Assembly (NCBI GenBank): GCA_041639705.1
Contig: JBEQBT010000243.1
Coordinates: 1 to 5,185 of the forward strand
Length of the DNA stretch: 5,185 nucleotides
Direction: 5' to 3'
DNA from: JARDZI01 sp041639705
GTDB lineage: Bacteria; Bacillota; Clostridia; Clostridiales; Caloramatoraceae
Under the pieces are notes generated by a model, which made no database searches, had not been told where the DNA came from, and saw nothing but the letters and a program-made list of their open reading frames with translations. Position 1 is the first letter of the stretch. The number at the start of each line of letters is the position of its first letter. A program made the position numbers and the translations under genes. Of this stretch, positions 1 to 5,185 are shown one piece after another.

Positions 1-200
1 TTATGATAGAACCATAATGGTTGATGCCCACATCAACAGGGCATTAACATGACAGGTGATATCTGCAACAATTGTGGAAATACTATATACCGCAAATGCC
101 TCAAGCCGATGTGGGCATCAGCCACTACAGTGCCTGATTATGATCGCACCCTACGACGCATTATCACACAAATATGTTATATCCATTTATGGTGAGTTTA
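1..200. other. Gene-free, GC-richer segment with overlapping inverted repeats
   Basis: No gene is recognised here. By hand count, positions 1-180 are about 42% GC and 181-300 about 27%, so the segment stands out from the leader that follows. It holds several dyads: AACCAT-A-ATGGTT at 10-22; GTTGATG (20-26) with CATCAAC (31-37); 20-29 with 39-48 (ten pairs, one G-T); and TGATGCCCACATC (22-34) with its exact inverse at 108-120. The last three compete for the same bases. TTATGAT starts both 1-13 and 138-150, which match at 11 of 13 positions. A 48-codon frame (49-195) contains a CNNCG motif but has only a weak upstream AGG and no recognised family. The segment could be a structured RNA, the remnant of a mobile element or gene, or a regulatory leader; the left side is cut by the window edge. 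Confidence 0.45.
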
Positions 201-244
201 GGTCTTAATTAAAATATATTGTTAACTTTTGTCAGAATTTGAGG

Positions 245-259
245 TATAATAAGTATAAT
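245..259 (+). promoter_or_regulatory. Candidate promoter with tandem -10 boxes for the lysozyme-like gene
   Basis: Two perfect TATAAT hexamers lie 9 bp apart (245-250 and 254-259) in a very AT-rich stretch. Possible -35 elements are TTAACT (222-227, 17-bp spacer to the first box) and TTGTCA (229-234, 19-bp spacer to the second). Neither pair is a perfect match, so which box is used cannot be decided. Transcription from either would give a leader of roughly 30 nt before the coding start at 296. Confidence 0.45.
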
Positions 260-284
260 TAGCCACTATTTAAACATATTTTTC

Positions 285-290
285 AGGTGA
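285..290 (+). promoter_or_regulatory. Ribosome binding site AGGTGA that fixes the start at 296
   Basis: AGGTGA ends 5 nt before the ATG at 296. The longest open frame would begin with the GTG at 287, but that codon lies inside this Shine-Dalgarno sequence and has no good site of its own upstream. The ATG at 296 is therefore the better start. Confidence 0.7.
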
Positions 291-295
291 CGCGT

Positions 296-1528
296 ATGTA
301 TGAGGTTATTGAAAATCTAAAGAACAAGATTATATTAAACGAGAAAATTATTGTTGATTTAAAAAATTATATATACAATAAATATCCAAGTAAAAGTTCT
401 AAAGAATTATCACTTATTTTAGCAGATGGAATTCATAGGATTATTAATAATAATATGGTTCAGTTCCAAGAAATCCTAATAAATGAAATAGAAGGGAATT
501 TAATAAGAAATGCTGTAAGTAATAGTGACTTTTCAATTAGTGCTTACAAGGTCTTTTGTCAATATTGCAAGTTAAATTTTGAGAATGAAAATAATATAAG
601 TGACTTACATGAATGGCTAACTTTTAATCAAAACAAGCCTGTTGAAAAGGACAAATTAGTTGAATTTATAAATATAGTAGGATCCTATGATAATGTTTCC
701 ATTGAGGATGCAATAAGCAATGCTGCAGATTCGCTAATTAGAAAAAAGGGTATTTATAATACAAATCAGGCTAAAGATATTAAACCTAAAATAAACTATT
801 CCAAAAATGAGTACAATATTCACGTCATTGAAAAAGAAACTAGGAATACTATATATAAACTAATTGTATTTGTAGTAGAATTTACACACAGAATACGAAA
901 TACATTTAAAGTCTATAATAGAAAAAAGGTACTTATAACAGGCTCCTTGATAATTATGCTATTTATTATTCTGAATGCTAAAGAAATTGGGTATGCTTTT
1001 ATAAATACTTTAAATATATCTAAAAGCAAAAATACACCTGAAGCTTTAGTTGAGGATGTTTTGGTAAAAGAAATAAACAAAGAAGTAGATAATGGATTAC
1101 CCGAAGAGTTAAAATATATTGAAATAGATAAAAGCCTTTTAAGTGGGTGGTTGAACAGTAAAAATTCAATACTTGCAGAGGAACCATACCTTTCTTCCAT
1201 TATTGAAACAGCAAAACAATATGATATTAACCCACTGTTTATGATTGCCATAACTGGACAAGAGCAGGGATTTGTTCCGAAGTCCCAGGAAAATGCATTA
1301 AGAATTGCTAATAATCCATTTAATGTTTATGAAAGTTGGATTGGATATAATACTACAATAGATGATTCTTCAAAAATAGCAGCTCAAACCATTATTAATT
1401 TAAGTAAAGGAAGACCTAAAGAAGTACATGCAATTCAGTGGATTAATGAAAAATATGCTGAGGACAAAAACTGGTGGATAGGTGTTGATAAAATATTTAT
1501 CCAGTTACAGCAGGAAATTATCAAATGA
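296..1528 (+). CDS. Membrane-anchored lysozyme-fold (glucosaminidase/transglycosylase-like) protein
   Basis: A 410-residue protein with three parts. Residues 1 to about 205 are charged, mostly helix-like and without a domain I recognise. One strongly hydrophobic segment (about 212-228) follows a basic stretch (RNRKK-like, 201-211), which predicts N-terminus in and C-terminus out. After a linker rich in Lys, Glu and Asn, residues about 283-405 resemble lysozyme-superfamily wall hydrolases. These residues include AKQYDINPLFMIAI, then QEQGF with E323 as the likely catalytic acid (compare QESGF in lytic transglycosylases), NNPF (339-342) and a closing YAEDKNWW...V segment as in GH73 glucosaminidases. 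The expected role is peptidoglycan cleavage at the outer membrane face. It appears monocistronic and ends with no clear terminator. Sampled stretches are about 15-32% GC, well below the genes downstream, which may mark transfer or weak expression. Substrate bond and the role of the N-terminal half are unknown. Confidence 0.75.
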   Translation: MYEVIENLKNKIILNEKIIVDLKNYIYNKYPSKSSKELSLILADGIHRIINNNMVQFQEILINEIEGNLIRNAVSNSDFSISAYKVFCQYCKLNFENENNISDLHEWLTFNQNKPVEKDKLVEFINIVGSYDNVSIEDAISNAADSLIRKKGIYNTNQAKDIKPKINYSKNEYNIHVIEKETRNTIYKLIVFVVEFTHRIRNTFKVYNRKKVLITGSLIIMLFIILNAKEIGYAFINTLNISKSKNTPEALVEDVLVKEINKEVDNGLPEELKYIEIDKSLLSGWLNSKNSILAEEPYLSSIIETAKQYDINPLFMIAITGQEQGFVPKSQENALRIANNPFNVYESWIGYNTTIDDSSKIAAQTIINLSKGRPKEVHAIQWINEKYAEDKNWWIGVDKIFIQLQQEIIK

Positions 1529-1563
1529 AAAGGTTGCTTTTATGAATAAACAGGCAGCTATGG

Positions 1564-1586
1564 TATCATAATACAAATGATATAAT
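1564..1586 (+). promoter_or_regulatory. Candidate rubrerythrin promoter overlapped by a 19-bp dyad operator
   Basis: TATAAT at 1581-1586 is a good -10 box about 70 nt before the rubrerythrin start; no clear -35 is visible at the usual distance. TATCAT (1564-1569) and ATGATA (1577-1582) form a perfect 6-7-6 inverted repeat that runs into the -10 box, a placement typical of a repressor site. A second pair, ATAAT (1582-1586) and ATTAT (1592-1596), lies just downstream. Rubrerythrin genes are often under PerR control, but neither dyad matches the classic 7-1-7 Per box (TTATAATNATTATAA), so the regulator is only a guess. Confidence 0.4.
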
Positions 1587-1654
1587 AATGGATTATGATG
1601 CATGGTCCTAACATATATTATACTTACATACAAAAAATTAATGAGGTGATTAAA

Positions 1655-2209
1655 ATGGCTGTAAAAAATGCAATGACTGCAGACTTTCTAAGATCGGCTT
1701 ATGGTGGAGAAAGCATGGCTCATATGAGGTATTCCATATGGGGTGAAGGGGCTGAAAAGGATGGCTATCCAAAGATAGCAAGGATGTTTAAGGCAATATC
1801 CTATGCAGAGTGGGTACACGCAAAGAATCATTTCAATGTATTAAAGGACAGTGTTGGGGATAATACAGTTCCTGCAGGAGGAGTATTTGGATTAACAAAT
1901 ATAGTTGAAAATCTTCAGGGTGCACTAGGCGGAGAGCTTCATGAGATAGAGCAGATGTATCCAGTATACATGGAAGCTGCGAAATTCCAGGAGGAAAAGG
2001 ATGCACAAAGGTCCTTCCATTTTGCAGTAGAAGCAGAAAAAAATCACGCAGATTTATTTCAAAAGGCAATTAATCTTGCAAAACAGGAAAAGGATATGGA
2101 CTCGGAAAAGTATTATGTTTGCCCCATTTGTGGCCACACAGTTGAGAATGGAGCACCGGATAAATGCCCAATTTGTGGGGCTAAAGGGGAAATGTTTAAA
2201 GAATTTTAA
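1655..2209 (+). CDS. rbr: Rubrerythrin (non-haem di-iron peroxidase)
   Basis: A complete 184-residue rubrerythrin, a cytoplasmic enzyme that reduces hydrogen peroxide to water with electrons from a rubredoxin or NADH-linked donor; it protects anaerobes from oxygen stress. The N-terminal four-helix ferritin-like domain carries the expected di-iron ligands: E19, E52 with H55 (EWVH), E94 and E97 (GELHEIE), and E128 with H131 (EKNH). The C-terminal rubredoxin-like domain has CPIC at 156-159 and CPICG at 171-175, giving the four iron-binding cysteines C156, C159, C171 and C174. The order is ferritin-like then rubredoxin, as in classical rubrerythrin and not in the reversed form. The frame is open from an ATG at 1595, but GAGGTGA (1643-1649) sits 5 nt before the ATG at 1655, which gives the usual MAVK-type N-terminus. 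It stands alone between its own promoter region and a strong hairpin. Confidence 0.97.
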   Translation: MAVKNAMTADFLRSAYGGESMAHMRYSIWGEGAEKDGYPKIARMFKAISYAEWVHAKNHFNVLKDSVGDNTVPAGGVFGLTNIVENLQGALGGELHEIEQMYPVYMEAAKFQEEKDAQRSFHFAVEAEKNHADLFQKAINLAKQEKDMDSEKYYVCPICGHTVENGAPDKCPICGAKGEMFKEF

Positions 2210-2216
2210 ATTGTAT

Positions 2217-2265
2217 TTAATCAAGCCTGATATGTGAAAGTTTTTCACATATCAGGCTTGATTAA
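2217..2265 (+). terminator. Perfect 23-bp hairpin after rubrerythrin, probable terminator
   Basis: Arms 2217-2239 and 2243-2265 are exact inverse complements around a 3-nt loop, starting 8 nt after the rubrerythrin stop. The position suits a terminator. There is no run of T after the 3' arm (ATAATATG follows); the only T tract lies at the loop. It may therefore end transcription imperfectly, stabilise the 3' end of the mRNA, or work on both strands. Confidence 0.6.
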
Positions 2266-2288
2266 TAATATGAAATAAAAGGATTTTA

Positions 2289-2297
2289 TGCTAATAT
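2289..2297 (+). promoter_or_regulatory. Candidate extended -10 promoter for the radical SAM operon
   Basis: TGCTAATAT fits an extended -10 element (TG-N-TAATAT) about 30 nt before the start at 2329. No convincing -35 box is visible 16-18 nt upstream, which extended -10 promoters can tolerate. Support is only this match and its position between the rubrerythrin hairpin and the next gene. Confidence 0.3.
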
Positions 2298-2328
2298 AAA
2301 ATTAAATAAACTACAGAGGAATGATGTT

Positions 2329-3291
2329 ATGACTAAAATGTGGGGAGATAAGCCCTATAATTCATTAAATTATTTTTTGAGACAAAAGTTTGGAGAAAAG
2401 GTATTTAAAATATCCCTGGATGCTGGATTTACTTGCCCTAACAGGGTTGGAGAAGCTGGATATGGAGGATGCATATTTTGCAGTGCAAGGGGATCTGGAG
2501 ATTTTGCAGGAACAAAGGAGAATCTTAAGGAGCAATTTTTTGAAGTAAAGAAGATGATGAGCAAGAAGTGGAGGTCAGACAAGTATATAGGCTACTTTCA
2601 GGCATATACCAATACATATGCACCTGTTGAGGAATTAAGAGAAAAGTATTACAGTATTCTTGAGCTTGATGGTGTACTTGGTCTTGCAATTGCCACAAGA
2701 CCAGACTGCCTACCAACTGATGTACTGGAATTGCTAGAGGAAATAAATAAAAAGACGTACCTTTGGGTAGAACTTGGTCTGCAGACTATTCATGAAGATA
2801 CAGCAGAGCTTATAAATAGAGGATACAAGCTTCAAACCTATATAAATGCTGTTAGAGAGCTTAAAAAGAGAAATATTGATGTTGTAACCCATTTAATACT
2901 AGGACTACCAGGGGAGAGCAGGAATGACATGCTGGAAACAGTTGATTTTATAGCTAACACAGGAACCCAGGGAATAAAGCTTCATATACTTCACCTTATG
3001 AAGGATACAAGGATGGTTAAGCTTTATGAGGAAGGAAAGCTCAGCTTTCTTAGTAAGGATGAATATGTTAACCTAATAGTAGATTCAATTGAGAAATTTC
3101 CTGAAAATATGGTTTTACATAGGTTAACAGGTGACAGTCCTAGAAGCACTCTTATAGAACCTATGTGGAGCTTGAAAAAGTGGGAAGTTCTAAATTCAAT
3201 AGATGACTGCTTTGAAAATAGAGCTACATGGCAGGGAAAGAAATATATAAGGAATGAAGAAATTATTAAAAAGTTTGATTATAAATTATGA
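2329..3291 (+). CDS. Radical SAM protein, YtqA/YhcC (TIGR01212) family
   Basis: A 320-residue cytoplasmic radical SAM protein that should bind a [4Fe-4S] cluster and cleave S-adenosylmethionine. The cluster cysteines are C36, C48 and C51, an unusual CX11CX2C spacing in CPNR...GGCIFC. That spacing, the early PYNSLNYFLRQKFG segment and a later ATRPDCLP mark the TIGR01212 family (B. subtilis YtqA, E. coli YhcC). Further radical SAM core motifs are YFQAYTNTYAP (about residues 89-99), WVELGLQT (about 146-153), THLILGLPGE (about 187-196) and KLHILH. The length is typical of the family. From memory, YtqA has been linked (as MnmL) to an alternate route for wobble-uridine modification of tRNA; whether this protein does the same is inference, and no YtqB/MnmM-type methyltransferase is next to it. 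AGAGGA (2315-2320) lies 8 nt before the ATG. It leads a two-gene operon with a 12-nt gap. Confidence 0.93.
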   Translation: MTKMWGDKPYNSLNYFLRQKFGEKVFKISLDAGFTCPNRVGEAGYGGCIFCSARGSGDFAGTKENLKEQFFEVKKMMSKKWRSDKYIGYFQAYTNTYAPVEELREKYYSILELDGVLGLAIATRPDCLPTDVLELLEEINKKTYLWVELGLQTIHEDTAELINRGYKLQTYINAVRELKKRNIDVVTHLILGLPGESRNDMLETVDFIANTGTQGIKLHILHLMKDTRMVKLYEEGKLSFLSKDEYVNLIVDSIEKFPENMVLHRLTGDSPRSTLIEPMWSLKKWEVLNSIDDCFENRATWQGKKYIRNEEIIKKFDYKL

Positions 3292-3303
3292 GGGGGTTAA
3301 GTA

Positions 3304-3765
3304 ATGAAAAACATGAGAAGATCCGATAGAAGGATGACAGAGGAAGGGGCATTGGATTTATTGCAAAGAGGAGAATATGGTGTATTATCTACAATAGATA
3401 GAGAAAATAAGCCCTATGGAGTCCCACTTAGTTACGCCTATACAGATAATGTAATATATTTTCATTGCGCCAGTGAGGGCACCAAACTTGATAACATCAT
3501 AAACAATGACAATGTTTGTTTTACTGTAGTAGGAAAAACGAATGTGCTGCCTGATAAATTCAGCACTGAATATGAAAGTGTTATTGTATTTGGAAAAGGT
3601 AACATAGCTTCAGGTGATGACAAAGTAAGAGGATTAAGAGAGATAATTAAAAAATACAGTCCGGAGTTTATTACAGAGGGAGAACAATACATAGAAAGAG
3701 CGGTGGATAAAACCACTGTTGTGAAAATAGAGATTGAAGGTTTTTCAGGGAAACATAGTGATTAA
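3304..3765 (+). CDS. NimA-like pyridoxamine 5'-phosphate oxidase family flavoprotein
   Basis: A 153-residue protein of the flavin-binding split-barrel family, in the NimA/5-nitroimidazole-resistance-like branch. Supporting motifs in order are MRRSDR at the start, a helix with GALDLL, EYGVLST (24-30), YGVPLSYAY (38-46), IYFHCASEGTKLDNI (51-65), VVGKTNVLPDKFST (75-88) and YESVIVFGK (90-98). H54 in the FHCA segment is the likely counterpart of the conserved Nim histidine. Family members bind FMN or related flavins and are generally small cytoplasmic dimers; some are credited with reducing nitroimidazoles, but most genomic copies have no proven substrate and this one need not confer resistance. 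AGGGGG (3291-3296) overlaps the last base of the upstream stop and sits 7 nt before the ATG. It is the second gene of the operon with the radical SAM protein. Confidence 0.9.
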   Translation: MKNMRRSDRRMTEEGALDLLQRGEYGVLSTIDRENKPYGVPLSYAYTDNVIYFHCASEGTKLDNIINNDNVCFTVVGKTNVLPDKFSTEYESVIVFGKGNIASGDDKVRGLREIIKKYSPEFITEGEQYIERAVDKTTVVKIEIEGFSGKHSD

Positions 3766-3798
3766 TAATTATGGAAATCTCTCTAAATTATAATTAAT

Positions 3799-3822
3799 GT
3801 GCCATCCACATGTGAAGTGCAC
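3799..3822. repeat. Imperfect 24-bp dyad with CACATGTG core
   Basis: GTGC (3799-3802) pairs with GCAC (3819-3822), and the perfect palindrome CACATGTG (3807-3814) shares the same centre; most of the bases between do not pair. It is 34 nt past the NimA-like gene and 19 nt before the larger palindromic repeat. A short GGCT-CAA-AGCC hairpin (3827-3837) lies between them. It could be an outer part of that repeat element or an operator; nothing decides this. Confidence 0.3.
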
Positions 3823-3840
3823 CAAGGGCTCAAAGCCAGA

Positions 3841-3917
3841 CTCTGTCATTCTGAACGCAGTGAAGAATCTTTAACAAGATGTCTACAAGATCCTTCACTA
3901 CGTTCAGGATGACACAG
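3841..3917. repeat. Palindromic intergenic repeat (REP/MITE-like)
   Basis: Two arms, 3841-3871 and 3887-3917, are inverse copies around a 15-nt loop. From 3844 to 3871 the arms pair except at 3858/3900 and 3866/3892, with one G-T at 3850/3908. The arm reads TGTCATTCTGAACGCAGTGA and continues into AGAATCTT. I know this TGTCATTCTGA...GAAGAATCT pattern as a dispersed intergenic repeat in many bacteria, including clostridia, though I cannot count copies here. There is no coding frame and no T run, so it is not a standard terminator. The two A-C mismatches on this strand become G-U pairs in RNA from the opposite strand, so either transcript would fold. It is the main content of the gap between the NimA-like gene and galE. 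Confidence 0.75.
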
Positions 3918-3922
3918 GGAGA

Positions 3923-4019
3923 CCTTTCGAATTAATGACAATGAAAGTTAGAAAGCACAATTTTTATGAGAAAAAACATTTTGAGGAAAACATAGAGATT
4001 AAAAAATGGGGGTTATAAA
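3923..4019 (+). promoter_or_regulatory. Leader of galE with GGGGG ribosome binding site
   Basis: This AT-rich stretch between the palindromic repeat and galE must hold its promoter if galE is transcribed separately, but I find no well-spaced -35/-10 pair. The clear element is GGGGG at 4008-4012, 7 nt before the ATG at 4020. Confidence 0.45.
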
Positions 4020-5006
4020 ATGAATGTATTAGTAACTGGGGGAGCTGGATATATTGGTTCCCATACAGTGAAAATGTTAAAGGACATTGGAAAGAATGTA
4101 ATAGCATATGATAACCTTAGCAAGGGGCATAGAGCTGCTGTTAAATGTGATGTATTTGTTAAAGGAGATATTTTTGACAGTGAGCTTTTGGAAAATACAA
4201 TTAAAAAGTATGATATTGATTCTGTGGTTCACTTTGCAGCTTACAGCCTTGTAGGTGAATCCATGGAAAAACCAAATATCTATTATCGAAATAATGTTCA
4301 GGGTACCCTGAATTTGCTGGATGTAATGTTAAAAAATAATGTAAAAAAACTTGTTTTTTCATCAACTGCAGCAGTATATGGTGAGCCTGAAGCGGTTCCA
4401 ATATCTGAGAATATTTCTAAAAAACCTACCAATGTATATGGAAGAACAAAGCTTATAATGGAAAATGCAATGGAAGACTACTCAAACTCCTATGGACTAA
4501 AGTATACCGCCCTAAGATATTTTAATGCATGTGGTGCTGATGAAGAAGGAAATATTGGTGAGGATCACAATCCTGAATCACACCTTATTCCTATAGTCCT
4601 TCAAACATGCCTTGGGATAAGAGATAATATAAAAATATTCGGAGATGATTATCCAACAAAGGACGGAACCTGTATAAGGGACTATATACATGTCAATGAC
4701 CTTGCAAGGGCACATATACTAGCACTAGAGGGGTTATATGAGGGACATGCTTCAAACGCATATAACCTTGGAGTTGGAAATGGATTTTCTGTAAAGGAAA
4801 TTGTCAGAGCAGCTGAGGAAGTAACAGGTATTACAATAAATAAGGAAACAATCCAAAGAAGACCTGGTGACCCAGCAACATTGATTGCAAGCTCTGATAA
4901 AATAAGAAGGAGCTTAGGCTGGGAACCAAAGTATAATAATATCAAAGATATTATTAATTCTGCATGGATATGGCACAAAAATCATCCCAATGGTTATGAT
5001 GATTAA
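4020..5006 (+). CDS. galE: UDP-glucose 4-epimerase
   Basis: A complete 328-residue GalE, close to the usual length of about 330-340. It interconverts UDP-glucose and UDP-galactose (in some homologues also the N-acetyl forms) using tightly bound NAD. The extended short-chain dehydrogenase fold starts with the NAD-binding GGAGYIGS (G7, G10, G13) and D31-N32 at the end of the second strand. HFAA (71-74) followed by VGES, FSSTAAVYG (113-121, T116 at the catalytic Ser/Thr place) and Y140-x3-K144 (YGRTK) complete the active site. RYFNACGA (166-173), with N169, and the CIRDYIHVNDLA segment (218-229) are substrate-binding hallmarks of GalE. RRPGDP (280-285) and a closing LGWEPKY are also typical. No galK or galT lies beside it, so it may serve cell-surface polysaccharide synthesis and not only galactose use. 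The start has GGGGG 7 nt upstream and the protein begins at the usual point for the family. Confidence 0.97.
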   Translation: MNVLVTGGAGYIGSHTVKMLKDIGKNVIAYDNLSKGHRAAVKCDVFVKGDIFDSELLENTIKKYDIDSVVHFAAYSLVGESMEKPNIYYRNNVQGTLNLLDVMLKNNVKKLVFSSTAAVYGEPEAVPISENISKKPTNVYGRTKLIMENAMEDYSNSYGLKYTALRYFNACGADEEGNIGEDHNPESHLIPIVLQTCLGIRDNIKIFGDDYPTKDGTCIRDYIHVNDLARAHILALEGLYEGHASNAYNLGVGNGFSVKEIVRAAEEVTGITINKETIQRRPGDPATLIASSDKIRRSLGWEPKYNNIKDIINSAWIWHKNHPNGYDD

Positions 5007-5018
5007 GGAGTGAGCAAA

Positions 5019-5075
5019 TTGTATCCAGGTGAAGGATTTATTAAATATAATATTGAAGTCAGGAAATATATCTGA
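5019..5075 (+). CDS. Possible 18-residue leader peptide or gene remnant after galE
   Basis: AAGGAGTGA (5005-5013) overlaps the galE stop codon and sits well placed before a TTG at 5019. The frame reads (M)YPGEGFIKYNIEVRKYI and then stops at TGA. None of the other frames continues it, so it is not a simple frameshift of a longer visible gene. It could be a translated micropeptide coupled to galE, or the surviving start of a gene lost by deletion. I recognise no family. The evidence is only the good ribosome binding site and spacing. Confidence 0.3.
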   Translation: MYPGEGFIKYNIEVRKYI

Positions 5076-5133
5076 CTATTTCATAAGATAAGGTATTAAT
5101 TAATGAACACTTGGAGACAAATATAAAATTAGT

Positions 5134-5180
5134 TTATTAATTCTAATAAATGCAATATAATATATAGTATAGTTGGGGGA
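5134..5180 (+). promoter_or_regulatory. Candidate promoter and ribosome binding site for a gene beyond the right edge
   Basis: TATAAT at 5156-5161 is a perfect -10 box, with only a weak -35 candidate (TTATTA, 5134-5139, 16-bp spacer). GGGGGA at 5175-5180 resembles the ribosome binding sites used in this window. The TTG at 5182 is too close to it, so the start codon would lie just outside. If both are real, the mRNA leader is very short. Confidence 0.4.
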
Positions 5181-5185
5181 ATTGG

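Noticed and set aside
1..200. Cobalamin riboswitch, tmRNA, RNase P RNA or group II intron end
   Set aside because: The GCCACT and hairpin similarities are too short, and the diagnostic conserved boxes of these RNAs are absent.
287..295. GTG start three codons earlier for the membrane lysozyme-like gene
   Set aside because: The GTG is part of the AGGTGA ribosome binding site for the ATG at 296 and has no good site of its own.
913..1251. Minus-strand open frames opposite the coding genes (also 1833-2069, 2054-2248, 2370-2716, 3462-3716, 4201-4401, 4682-4978)
   Set aside because: Each lies opposite, wholly or largely, a well-supported plus-strand gene; none has a recognisable protein motif, so they are treated as shadows.
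1528..1541. Small AAAAG-GTTG-CTTTT hairpin after the lysozyme-like gene as a terminator
   Set aside because: Only five mostly A-T pairs, too weak to call.
1595..1654. Twenty-residue N-terminal extension of rubrerythrin
   Set aside because: The ATG at 1595 has no ribosome binding site, overlaps the promoter region, and the family begins at the MAVK-type start at 1655, which has GAGGTGA 5 nt upstream.
3841..3917. CRISPR repeat or rho-independent terminator
   Set aside because: There is only one palindromic unit with no repeat-spacer pattern, and no T run follows the stem.

Overview
The window looks like chromosomal DNA of a low-GC, anaerobic, spore-forming Firmicute, most likely a Clostridium or close relative. 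The signs are AT-rich codon use, strong purine Shine-Dalgarno sequences (AGGTGA, AGGGGG, GGGGG), a clostridial-type rubrerythrin, and a short palindromic repeat of a kind common in clostridial intergenic DNA. This assignment is inference from sequence style, not from a marker gene.

Layout: (1) Positions 1-200 have no recognisable gene. They are GC-richer than the following leader (about 42% against 27% by hand count) and packed with overlapping inverted repeats. (2) 296-1528 encodes a very AT-rich, single-pass membrane protein: an unrecognised cytoplasmic N-terminal half, one transmembrane helix and a lysozyme-fold C-terminal domain expected outside the cell. (3) 1655-2209 encodes a complete rubrerythrin behind its own promoter region, closed by a perfect 23-bp hairpin. 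(4) 2329-3291 and 3304-3765 form a two-gene operon: a YtqA/YhcC-type radical SAM protein and a NimA-like split-barrel flavoprotein. (5) 3766-4019 is intergenic and holds a 77-bp imperfect palindromic repeat. (6) 4020-5006 encodes UDP-glucose 4-epimerase (GalE). An 18-codon TTG-started reading frame with an excellent ribosome binding site follows 12 nt later. A promoter-like sequence and a GGGGGA motif at the right edge suggest that another gene begins just outside.

All genes point right, but they look like at least four separate transcription units with unrelated jobs: wall remodelling, peroxide defence, tRNA or other radical chemistry plus a small flavoprotein, and sugar-nucleotide interconversion. 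Rubrerythrin and the NimA-like protein both suit an anaerobe coping with oxidants or redox-active compounds, but nothing ties them into one pathway. I see no CRISPR array, no intact transposase, no tRNA or rRNA, and no convincing new multi-gene system. The least explained parts are the dyad-rich left edge and the unidentified cytoplasmic half of the membrane lysozyme-like protein.
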